Shown here: positions 22,037-32,362 of the stretch, in pieces
Layout: each line of letters begins with the position of its first letter
Numbering within the stretch: the stretch's first letter is position 1
From: Capsaspora owczarzaki ATCC 30864
Taxonomy: Eukaryota > Opisthokonta > Filasterea
Direction: 5' to 3'
DNA: 64,000 nucleotides
Assembly: GCF_000151315.2 (NCBI RefSeq)
Contig: NW_011887298.1
Location: 812,530 to 876,529, forward strand
The notes under the pieces: model-generated
What the model was told of the DNA's origin: nothing
The model's input: only the letters and a program-made list of their open reading frames with translations
Database searches by the model: none
Made by a program: the position numbers and the translations under genes

Positions 22037-22966
22037 ATGATGCTTGCACGCCTGAGCACACACGGCAGGATCGCTGTGGAGGGACTGACTTCATCCCGAC
22101 AGATGATGATGATGCTGATGTTGAGCTCGGCTGCCAAGCCGAATTGCTCGCTGGCTGCCATTCAAGCAACACGGTCAATCAACTTGCCAACCGCGACGAT
22201 GACGACGACAGCAGCGATGACTGCTCGAGGAGTGGCGCTTCGTTACAATCACCTGCAGCAGCAGCAGCAGACGCGTGGACTTGGACTGAGCGCCGCCTCG
22301 TGCGCACAGGCCGAGACGACCGCTTCGACCCCGTTGACCACCTCGACCACTGTCACGGATGCTGCCTCCACAGGAAGTGCCACTGCCAAGCTACTTTCGC
22401 CACTCGTGGCACAGCTCGAGCAAGAGCACGAGTCACAATCGCCGACCGCCGCCAAGCCTGCCGCCTCGAGTGCTGCATCTGCTGCTGCTTCAGCGATCGC
22501 CGCGTCCTCAGGCCTCGTTGACATTGTCTACAAGAGCCCGTTCGACACGACCATCCGCAGGCTCAAGCTCTTGTCGCTGACGAGTTGCATTGGCGGTCTG
22601 ATTGGCGCGCCCGTCCTGCTGCTGCTGACCTCGAGTGCCGACGCCCTCCCAACGACAGCCCGCATCGCTGTTGCCGTACTGGCGGCCGCAATGGGCTCCT
22701 CAACGACCGCGCTGTTGCACTGGGTCACCAAACCCTATGTTCGCGATCTCGTCCGCGACGAACACAACCCCGATCGGCTGCACGCCACGACTTTTACCTT
22801 TACCGGCGGAGATGCCAAGTCGTCCTTCCTGATCTCGTCGATGCGCAAGGCTGCCAACAGCCGCGCCTTTGTCTCCTTCCACGCCGACGGCAGGGACTAC
22901 TTTGTCCACAAAGAGCTGGTTCAAGACGAGCAACTCTTGCAGATTCTTCAAAAGATCGAGTCTTGA
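22037..22966 (+). CDS. TMEM70: TMEM70-family mitochondrial inner-membrane assembly protein
   Basis: This single exon encodes 309 residues from ATG 22037. The first 160 residues are a long, basic, Met/Ser/Ala/Thr-rich presumed mitochondrial presequence and linker. The conserved part starts near residue 168 with IVYKSPFDTTIRRLKLLSL, followed by two membrane helices (about 180-205 and 213-235) and the loop LLHWVTKPYVRDL, equivalent to LLHFITKGYVIRL in human TMEM70. TMEM70 proteins form oligomers in the inner membrane and assist the c-ring of ATP synthase and complex I. The C-terminal matrix part ends with FVSFHADGRDYFVHKELV. The related TMEM186/TMEM223 families are alternatives but the loop motif favours TMEM70. 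Confidence 0.75.
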   Translation: MMLARLSTHGRIAVEGLTSSRQMMMMLMLSSAAKPNCSLAAIQATRSINLPTATMTTTAAMTARGVALRYNHLQQQQQTRGLGLSAASCAQAETTASTPLTTSTTVTDAASTGSATAKLLSPLVAQLEQEHESQSPTAAKPAASSAASAAASAIAASSGLVDIVYKSPFDTTIRRLKLLSLTSCIGGLIGAPVLLLLTSSADALPTTARIAVAVLAAAMGSSTTALLHWVTKPYVRDLVRDEHNPDRLHATTFTFTGGDAKSSFLISSMRKAANSRAFVSFHADGRDYFVHKELVQDEQLLQILQKIES

Positions 22967-23453
22967 ATACCAGCAGCGTGGTGTGTTTTGACTTGACTTG
23001 AGATGATGGCTTGTGTGTACGCGTCAACAAGTACAGAATGTTATGGCTTTGGTGTATTCATGGCTTGGTGGAGAGATCCTTCGGGAGCAACTTCGAAAAC
23101 AAAATAATCTCATTGATGCACAAAAAGAATGATTAAAAAACAAGTCAGAAGCAAAATACTAACAATAACAGAGAAAAGAAACAGGAGGTTGGAAACAAAA
23201 AAGAAGTGGAAGCGGGGCAAGAAAGTCAGCTGCAACAACTCCCCAGCAAACGAAACAAACGCGTTTCAAACGGAAGAAATAAAATATGAAAAACGGCATT
23301 TAGAAGGTGCGCGCGCGAAGGGACGGAGGCAAAATCTACGTGCATCATCAAGAAAAATAGACAAACAACAACAACAACAACAACAAAAAGGTCAGCTTTT
23401 ACGAAAACCATCACAACGACACACTCGCGCCGTCATCATTGAGCTACAAAAAA
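22967..23453. other. tail-to-tail spacer between TMEM70 and adenylyl cyclase
   Basis: This 487-bp region is A-rich on the plus strand with an ACA triplet tract near 23362-23388. A short extra terminal exon for the cyclase is conceivable because a GT donor-like site lies just before its stop, but no convincing continuation was found. Confidence 0.35.
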
Positions 23454-26400
23454 TCACCGGCTTACCAAGCGAACATTTTCCTTGGTTTCCAAGCCTTTCA
23501 GCTTGATCAGTCCTAGATCATCGACGCGAGGAGGAGCAAGACCTTCGCCCAGCTCATCGAGGCGCTCTGAAACCTCCTGCCAAGCGCTATCGCTAATGAC
23601 AACTTGACCGCCATCGGCAAGCGAGCTCACGGCCGCAGCACGATTCACGACGGGACCAAAGTAGTCCATGCGACCGGTCAGCGGGTCGGGCTCGCAATCG
23701 GGCAGACCCGTGTAGATGCCCATGCGAACGGAGATGCCTCGGAAGAGCAGCTCGCCGTCCGGGCCATTTTCTTCGCGGCATGCAGAGCGAATCTCCTGGG
23801 GCAACTCCATTTCCAACAACTGGATCTGGGCCGTCAAGCACCATCGCAGCGCGTCAATGGCATGCTCGAACGAAACCATGAAAGCATCGCCTGAATGTGC
23901 GCAAAAGCAACCAAATTGACGTCAGAACAGCAAGAACAAAACAACGCCTCACGAGCGTGGAAATTTGGAAAACAAGAATGACGTGGACAACAGCTGTACC
24001 TTCGGTCTTGACCTCGTAGCCAGAGTACAACCGGAGAAGACGACGCATGAGAGCATTGTGATTCTTGACAGCATCACGCATGCCTTCCTCGCACGCCTCC
24101 CAGAGCATTGTCGAATTCTTGATATCCGTGCATACCAGCGTCAGCTTGCCCGTCGGCGGGGCGACTTCCTCGCCAAGACGGCTGAGAATCCGCTGCGAGT
24201 CAATGTTGGTGGCTCTGCGAGATGGAGCGAAAAAATCAAAGGGCATGGTAGAGAGCGGTTAGTGGCTGTCAACGACAACGACAACAAGAAAAAAAAGCGG
24301 ACAAAAAAAAACAAAAAAAAAAAAAAACAACAGCAACAGAATTGTACCTTCGGGCGCGTTTGGTTGACTTGATCGTCGCCTTGGGAGTGAAAACAACCAA
24401 CACCGAGAGATTGGCGCGTCCGCCGTAGAGCCAGGCAAAGTCGCGCAGCTTTTGGGCGGCTTTGGAAGGTGTGTGCTCATTCCGGATGATGTCAACCGCT
24501 GCTTGCGGACTCACCACCTCCCACAGTCGCTTGGAGCCAATCATGACAAATTCATCATCGTCTGTAAGCTCTACAGTAGAAATGTCAGGGCTCGAGTTGA
24601 TACAGGGCTGCGTCAAGAGCAAAAGCAAACGGAACAAAGCAAATGGAACCAAAAAAGTGAGCTTGCAAAAATCTTTCCCCCTCTGCTGCAACCCGAATGC
24701 GACACACTTACCTGAAGGAATGAAAAGCCAAACGCGCGGCTCATCGAGACAAGGCCGTTCATGCGACTGTCGGGCCCAATGAAGCCGCCGAGAAGCCGCG
24801 TTCGATGGCGCTCCTCGTCACTCTGAGAGAGAAGATGCACTGGCGAAAGAACAAGAGCACGGCCGTTGCGGCAGAGCACGCACATGCTGTGACCAACGTT
24901 GGCCAGATAGAGCTTGTTGCTGGAAATGTACAGAATGAGACCAGACGAGCCGGCCAGCTGCGCAAAGTCTTGGCCGCCCAAGAGCCGATTCAGGCCGAGA
25001 CAAGTGCCACGCAGGCTGCGCAGGACATCGCTGTTTGTGACAATCAGTTGGTCTTTGAGCAGCGACGGGAGACGCCGAGCGAGCTGTTCGGGAACTTGCG
25101 ATCCGCCACGGCCATCAAACATGGCAAACAGAGCCTCGTCGGCGTTGTCGCGGAAGTTGTACTGCCGGACGGTATCAATCTTAAAGTTCTCAGAGTTGAT
25201 TCCGTACAGGTGGGCAACACCAGAGCGCCACACGTTGGAGGATGCGCTCGACACTCCTTTGGCCACGCTCTGCTCGACGCTGGCAATCTTGGCCAGCTCT
25301 TCGGGCAGATTCTGGGCCACTTTGACGCGCTCGAGACCGAGGCTCTTCAAGTTGACGAGCTGGACAAAGTCCTTCTTGGGATCGTTGATGACCAGGCGCT
25401 TGTTGCCGGACAAATCGAGGTGCTGCAGGTGTCGATTCCAGTTCCAGTTCCAGTCAAACTGCTGATTCCACAGGTTCCACTTAAAGTTGTTGTCCCGAGC
25501 GTCCACAATGGCCAGATTGCGAATCTTGCCAAGCTCGGCAGGCAAGTTGCTGAGCTTGTTGCTGCTAATGTAGAGGTGCTCAAGCGCACTCATGTGCTGC
25601 ACGTCCTCGGCAAGGTACACAATGTCGTTGCCGGAAATGCAAAGGCTCCGAAGCTTGCTCAGACGGCCGAGAGTTTTCGGAGGGATCTCGGTCAGCGCAT
25701 TGTAGCCGAGGTGGAGGAGGGTCAGGTCGGTGAGCTGAGACAAAATGGGCAGGCAGCTATCGTTGAGCTTGTTGTCACCGAGATAGAGCTCTTGCAGCGT
25801 TTGGTTGACAGCCTCAAACTCAATCTCCTCGATGGCAGGCATCTTGCTCGGGTCGATGGCGTTCAACCACATTTCCTCTTCGCTCTCGTCCATCTCGGCG
25901 ACGGAGGGCAGGTACTGCAACACGTTGGAGCCGGCGTTCAAGTGGCGGAGTGATTCCATTCGGAAAATATCATCGGGCAGCGCGGAAAGATTGTTGCCGA
26001 GCACAGAGAGGTGGCGGAGGGAGCGCAGCGGCACCCACTCTTCCGGGAGCGAGGTCAAGCGGTTGAACTCGACGCTCAGAGCCTCGAGCACGTCGAGGCC
26101 CATGATGCTCGCAGGCAAAGCTCGGAGCTTGTTGTGATCGAGCAACAGCACGCGGAGCAAAGGACTGCAGGCGAAGGCGTCCGGGAGCACGGAAAGCTTG
26201 TTAAAGGACAAATCGATGCAACGAAGATCGACCAGGTCGCATGGGAAAATGACCGAGGAGATCTTGTTGTGGGATGCCCGCAGCACAGTCAAGCAGGGCC
26301 ACGACACAACGAGAACAGACACTGCGTTGCGATCAATGAGCAACTCTTCCAAACTCGGCAGCTGGAGATTTGGCGGCAACGCGTCAATGTTATTGGACGA

Positions 26401-28802
26401 AATGTCCAAGTGGCGCAAAAATGTCAAATGGTTGAGCGTGCCGGAGAGGGACGTCAAACGGTTTTGCCGGAGGACGAGTCGTTCAAGACCAACGATCGAA
26501 AAGAGCGCTTCGGGCAGGCTCGTCAAAAAGTTGCCAGTTAGGTTCAATGACGTGATGCGTCCGAGCTGGCACACGGGCGCAGGAATGGACAACAAGGTGT
26601 TGTAGCTCGCATCGAGCGAGGTCAGCTGGGCCAGTTTCGCAAACGACGCAGGCAGCCCGCGCAAGAGATTGTTGCTCAAATTCAAGTGCTTTAGCGCGAC
26701 CAATTCGCTGACTTCTTCCGGGAAGGTGCGGAGCGAGTTGTGTGCGAGTGATAGCGACGGCAACGAGTCTGCCAGCAGAGACAAGAAGGTTTCGACTTCA
26801 CCGGGCAGGGTGCCTTGCATAAACCCACCGAGATCCAACGAGCTGAGATCCAAGTGCGGGACTTCCATTGTGTCAAGTGCGCGGAAGGCTTTCATGACGC
26901 GATTCTTCAAGCTGCTGGATTCTTCGCGCTGGAGACAGCGAAAAAAAAAGAGGAAGAAAAAGAATGAGTCAAACAGATGCAAAACCACAGCAAGGCGAGA
27001 AAAAGAAAATAGTGCAGACAAAAAGCATCAGCAGCGCGCCAACTTACTGCACTCTCCTCATCAGAGAAAATGAACTTGAACAAGTGGCTAAAGTCGTATT
27101 TGCCGAGTTGAAGCAAATTGTCCTCCTCCCGGTAGCCGAGATCAATCAGCCACTCTTTTTGCAACAACAAAGGCTGCTCATCCGCCTGCAGACACCGCTC
27201 CATGTCATCCCGTTGCACGTAGAGACGAAAGTTGGTCGAGTCGGACAGAATCCCGAACTTTTTCGCAATCATTTCGCAAAGCTGGCGCGTGGTGGCGTTG
27301 ACATCGCAGCCAACGAGCTTGAACTTTGGATTGTTGCGCATAAACACGCGCATGACTGAGAGAGACGTCAGCGAGCGCCACTTTCCACGCTGGGGGATGC
27401 TACTTTCGACGAATCGGTCAGCCGGGGCGTCGTCTTGGGCAGCGGGCTCCTCTGCTTGAGGATCCGAGGCGCCGTCTGGTTGCGTAATGGGCGGAATGTT
27501 GTCAGTAGCAATCGCGGTGAGCGAGAGCGCCTCCCGAGGGGAGGAGAGTGAAGAATTGGAGGACGATAGCGAGGAGCCTGGGCCAGCGTGCGCGCCGTGG
27601 ACAGACTCTGATGCGGCGGCGGCATCTGCCGCGGTGGAGTTGCCGATGGAGGAAGCAACAGCCGAGTCTGCGCCGGCGGCAACATTCAACGAGGCCGTGC
27701 TCTCGGTGATGGTGGGCAGGTGTGACGACGATAGCGGATAGTGTGCAGACTTGACTCGGGTCTGGCTCGGTGAAGGATGGGCTGGCGGGGCTGAAAAGGT
27801 GGTGGTCGAGGATGATGCAGACGCGAGGGAGGAGGAGGAGGTTACCGGCGAGAGACCCGACTCAGACCGAGCGCCGTTACTCGCGACCATCGAGGCATAC
27901 GCGCCAGCAGGCAAGGCGTGGCGCATCGTCGGAGACGCGGACGACACAACATCTGGGAATGCCGGGAGCATATCAACCACCGAGACAGTCCTGCGTCGAA
28001 GTTGGGCAAGCCCGCGAGGTCTCCGCCAGAGCTTGATTTCAACACTACCGTCTCCAGCCGAGGAACCACCAAACGCAGATCCTGCTGCGCTCGTGCTTGC
28101 GCTGCCGTTGGGCAGGGGCATTCCGACAGATGAAGGCGCGGTACCAGAAACGGACGCACTCCCGGCTATTGCTGGAGAGGCTGTGGCAGTCGCAGTCGCC
28201 GCAGCAGCCAGTCCAGAGCCCGAGGTGGAGGCGGCGATGCCTGCACGCTCATGCGGGAGCAACGCCGAGTTGGGATCGGCAATGCTCAGCAGGCGCCGCC
28301 GGATGGTGGGTGGCGACCGCAAGAGGCGGCCCTGCTGTTCCGGTGTGAGGTGCTCTTGCGCTGTAGCTTGTGCGTTTGCAGCGCCCGACGCTGGCGCTGA
28401 CATGTTCAGCAGAGAACCTGTTGTCGACGTTGTTTGTGCCAGCGACGGCGCCGTCTGTGCTGTACTCGTCGTGGTGGTGGTAGTCGTCGAAGCATTTTCG
28501 TCTGCGCGCAGCTGAGCAAACTCCAACGGCGTATGCGAGCGCGACGAGCGACGTCCGAACGAGATGGATCCCGTCTTGCTGAACAGCGACGACGCAGACA
28601 CGGTTGCCAACACGGAGCTCGAGTGCTTGAGCTCTGTCGGCGGGCCAGAGAGGGTCCCTCCGCTGCCACCTGATCCTGCTGTAGTAGTAGTTGTTGTTGT
28701 TGTCGGAGCAGCAGCAGCACCGGGAGCGGGAGCAGTGCCATTGCCCGCCGTAGCAGCAGCAGCAGCACTTGGCGTCGCAGCGACGGTTGAATTGCCGCTC
28801 AT
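23454..28802 (-). CDS. CYR1: fungal-type class III adenylyl cyclase (RA-LRR-PP2C-cyclase)
   Basis: Exons 27048-28802, 24712-26928, 24348-24607, 24000-24214 and 23454-23890 sum to 4884 nt, 1627 residues. Order: Ser/Ala/Thr-rich N-terminus (1-470); Ras-association domain (about 475-580, VMRVFMRNNPKFKLVGCDV...); some 20 leucine-rich repeats (610-1110); PP2C-like domain (about 1146-1410, with LFAMFDGRGG); and a class III cyclase domain (about 1425-1620). In the cyclase domain the metal-binding Asp are present (LVCTDIKNST; TEGDAFMVSF). The architecture is that of yeast Cyr1, which makes cAMP downstream of Ras. The usual NxxxR transition-state motif reads NRAAA here, so the Arg is replaced by Ala. 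The enzyme may be weak or may rely on another residue. There is no transmembrane segment. Confidence 0.92.
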
Positions 28803-28957
28803 TGGCGATGATTACGAGTTTAGAAGATGGCTTTTGAGACACGTTTCGGACACAGGACACCTACGCAGCCAACAATTGCAGCAGCAGCAGCTGGTCGTCG
28901 CAGCTGGGTTTCGTTGTTGTTGCACTGTGTTGTTGTATTGTGTTGGACTCTGAAGAT

Positions 28958-28994
<37 letters not shown>

Positions 28995-30096
28995 GAGCCT
29001 TTTTGGTCGTCGTTTTCGAGTCGTGTTTGAGTGTTGAGAAAGCGAGCGTTTGTCAAAGCTCGTCGGTGAGCGACAAGATTAGTGAGAAAGCGAGCACACT
29101 TTGCGATAGAGTGACAGTGAAAGTGACAGTGAAAGTGAAGCAGAGTCAAAAGAGAGAGAGAGAGAAGAGAAGCAGCATTGAAATTCGATTTTTTTGATTT
29201 TTTTAATTCAAAATTATTATTATTGTTCCTTTTTTTTTTTTTTTTTTTTTTTGGAGCTTTGTCGTTCTGTCATTTCGGCTGCAGCAATGCCGATATTGCT
29301 GACTTTGCGCTGTGGAAGGTTTTGTCCTCTTCTCATTCCAAATCTCAACGAAAGGCTTCACGTTTCTGAACTCTGAGCTCTGAACTCGGAGCTTCACGTC
29401 GAACGCTTTGCTTGCTTGCTTTTGTTGCTTTTATGTTGTGGGATTTTTTTTTTTTTTTTTTGTTCGTCCTTTGGTCTCAAACTCAAACTCAACTGCGCTG
29501 TCATCATCGCGCGAACGCTGCACGACACACAAGACACGGCCCCAAACGCACGGTCAGACCAGTTCCGAAAGAGACAGACAGACAGACAGACAGTCGACGA
29601 TGAGCAAAGGTACGTCGTTCGTCGCTTTTGTCAATGCAATTGACGTCGTTCGTTCCAGAGCCAGGCGATGAATGCTCACACACAGACACACACATATCAT
29701 ACATGCACACTCTCTAATCTGCTCTTCCGATCTCAGTGGCGGAGTGGGGGTGTGGTCGGGCGTGCGGTGCGCCTTACAATGGATGTTGGTTTTCTAAAGG
29801 AACAAAGAAACGCACCAAAAAAAAAAAAAAAAAAAAAAAAAAAGACTGAAATTTGAGTCAGCAAAGTCCAAGGCGCTCAGATCATCACGGGTCGTTGACG
29901 TTGGTAGATCGAAGAAGAGAGAGAGAAAGACCAACAACGAACATGTGCAAAACAAAAAGCCAGCCTTCGGGAGCATGTTGATGGAGCTTTCGGGGGAAAA
30001 AAAATGCAAAGCTTTCAATCGTTCAACATCAATCCAAGGGAGCACACATCGAGAACATTGATGGGAAATAGCATAGAGCACTGAATTCGGCTTGGT
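28803..30096. other. promoter side of adenylyl cyclase and 3' flank of EEF2KMT
   Basis: This 1.3-kb stretch has an A run at 28959-28992 (34), T runs at 29230-29252 and 29444-29461, a GA-rich tract near 29150-29170, a cagacagacag repeat near 29575-29592 and an A run at 29817-29843 (27). A possible two-exon 40-residue gene at 29600-29849 is described under findings. Otherwise I see nothing coding. Confidence 0.45.
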
Positions 30097-30121
30097 TTAT
30101 GTTGATGTAGCTGCAACAGTC

Positions 30122-30152
<31 letters not shown>

Positions 30153-32116
30153 GCGCAGCAGACGAGGCGGTGATTGCCAACAACAGCACCGGCAACGATC
30201 GATCATAGAATAGCCGCAACGGTGGCAGTTCCGCCAAGGTAGTAAACTCGAGAGCATGTGTCTCTACAACAACAACAACAACAAAGAACGAAAACAACAA
30301 AGAACGAAAACGGGTGAGATGACAATGCCTATCGCCCAGCATCGCCATAGCTCCAGTCTGCATACTCAGCGTGGTCTTGAACTGCTCGATGATGTCAGGA
30401 TTGCGGATGGTCGACGCAACGAGTGCCACTGGGCGACCAGCAGTCAGCACTGGAGGCAATGGCGCCTGCACACTGCCGTCGCCTGCCAACGCGGTCGTTC
30501 CACTCGCTGCAGTTGGGGCCGCCTTGGGCACTATCCGTCGGTAGCTCGGCACCTTTAGCAGACCGCTGAGCACTTTGCACAGGGGATCGAGCAGATCCGG
30601 ATCATACACGACATCGGCAGCAAGTACGAGCTCGGCACCAAACGCCTGCAAGGAACGCTCAGTCACACGGAACCAGTCCAAGTCCTCGACAAGTGCTGGG
30701 GTGGCATTTGCACGTGCAGGTAGCTCTGCGCCTCTATAGTCGTTGTTCAAGCATTGTGAGTCGCCGCAAGGCAAGCAGAAAAAACAGCGACGGACAGAAA
30801 AGCAAAAACGAAGCATGTCCCAAAAACAAGCAACCACACGCCCAACTCGTCGCACAGGGAACATACTTTGCCAAAACACCATTCAAGTCTAGATTGTGGC
30901 GCAAACAGGACAGCACGTGCGTGTCGTAATCCGAGGCAATCAGGATTTTGGGACGCAGCGTTCCTGCAACGATTCCCACAAGTCCTGTTCCACTTCCGAG
31001 CTCCATCACCTACGTGCAAACGTTAGATGCAGGCAGGTGCAAGGGATTTTCAACAAAAGCGAATGAGCAAAGTGCTGGGAGGAGCACTGTGAAATCCAAC
31101 GCGAGACCGCACCTTCTTTCCCGACACTGCAGACGGATGCTGAAGGAGCCACTCGGCAAGATAGTGTGCAGCCTAGATTGGTACACGCAGCAAGCATGAG
31201 TTTTGTGAGTTGTTGGGTTGGACAATCTCAATGTGATTTTTTCGCATTCAATCTCCCTTACCGGCCAGCCTGCCAGCCCTGTTGTACCTGCAGTAGCATC
31301 AAAAGAGCCACACGACCGGCCATACATCCACAAACACAACGTGAGCCATCCAATCCAGCAGTGCCCAACAACAACAACCAACTATCAATCTCACAAACCT
31401 TTCGAGATAATGTTGCGCGATTCCTTCATCGAGATGAGCGCAGCCGGATCTGTGGAGATGGCTTGCGGGAATCCCAAATCATAGGTGCGATGGCACCAAT
31501 CATCGCTTCCACCACCCGCAGCAGCAGCCTCTGCGTCGGACGTGTTGAGATTGAGCAATTCGACGCAAAGCGAGACGAGCTCGTCGCATGTGTCGCCGCG
31601 CGCCGCCTCCACCTGGGCATAGTAGTACTTGGCAATGCTCTTTGCGTGTGCCTGGCTCGGCGGCAGGCTCAGGCAGCGCGGGTGCTGGAAGATCTCTGCC
31701 ACCATGCGGCGCTGAACCGCAACCTCGAGCATCCACGCCGGCAAGCGCTGGCTCGTCCCGACCTGCGTCGACCAGCCAACCGTGGCCATGATCTGCGCCT
31801 GCACAAACCCATCTGCGTCCGATGTGGCGGTTGTTGTCGTCGTGGTGTCTGTGCGTGGATTGACTGGCGCGACCGGCTTTTTTGTTGGTTTCGCACACAC
31901 ATGTGAAGCAGCAAGTCAGCAAGCAAGCAAGCAGCATTGATGGTCAGATTTTTAAAACAAGGCCTAATTCATACAACACACTTCCCCCAATTGACTCCAA
32001 AAAAAAAAAAAAGTTCAGCTCACCCAGTGGAAGAGTCGCGCGGGGACTCCGGCCATGTACTGCACGCGGATGAGCGCCAACGCGTGGTCCACACTGCTCA
32101 GCGTCTGCGTCGCCAT
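30097..32116 (-). CDS. EEF2KMT: eEF2 lysine methyltransferase (FAM86/EEF2KMT)
   Basis: Seven exons (32024-32116, 31399-31876, 31262-31287, 31113-31172, 30867-31009, 30366-30733, 30097-30263) sum to 1335 nt, 444 residues. Joining exons restores the FAM86 core: KGTTGLAGWPAAHYLAEW, then VMELGSGTGLVGIVAG (the SAM-binding glycine motif I), DYDTHVLSCLRHNLDLNG, AADVVYDPDLLDPL and STIRNPDIIEQF. Exon 3 is only 26 nt. The start of exon 2 is uncertain (alternative AG sites in phase). For the last intron I chose donor 30365, which restores the alignment FKTTLKTHALEF; reading through instead would insert a Val run. The enzyme trimethylates a lysine on elongation factor 2. It is divergent from THADA across 246 bp. 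Confidence 0.87.
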
Positions 32117-32362
32117 TGAATGTTTTGCTCAGATGCTTTTTTTGTTGCTTATGAGGAAGCGACGACAATGTTAACGAAGGAGTGTGTGTTTCTGAACTGA
32201 GCAACAGCGAAACCCCCGAAAAAACAAAGACTGAAGTTTGGTTTCTGAGATTCTGATTCTCATTCCACCCTTATTCAACTCAATTCAATTCAACTCAACC
32301 CAGTTCAATTGTCTGTTGGTGTCACTCGTTTTTTTATTCCATTTCCTGTCCTTGAACGTTGA
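32117..32362. promoter_or_regulatory. shared promoter of EEF2KMT and THADA
   Basis: Only 246 bp separate the two start codons, so both core promoters must lie here. A repeated caattcaactcaa-type motif occurs at about 32275-32310. There is no long homopolymer run. Confidence 0.5.

Noticed and set aside
23420-23475. Extra terminal exon of adenylyl cyclase starting just past a gtaagc site near 23465
   Set aside because: The nearest acceptor would make an intron of about 22 nt, too short, and no family sequence follows.
24805-25953. 382-codon open frame antisense to the leucine-rich repeats of adenylyl cyclase
   Set aside because: It mirrors the LRR codon pattern; regular Leu/Asn codons leave the opposite strand free of stops. 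No independent motif.
30264-30365. Read-through of the last EEF2KMT intron with a Val run
   Set aside because: Splicing from the gtatgc donor restores the family alignment exactly; the Val run comes from a GTT repeat before the acceptor.
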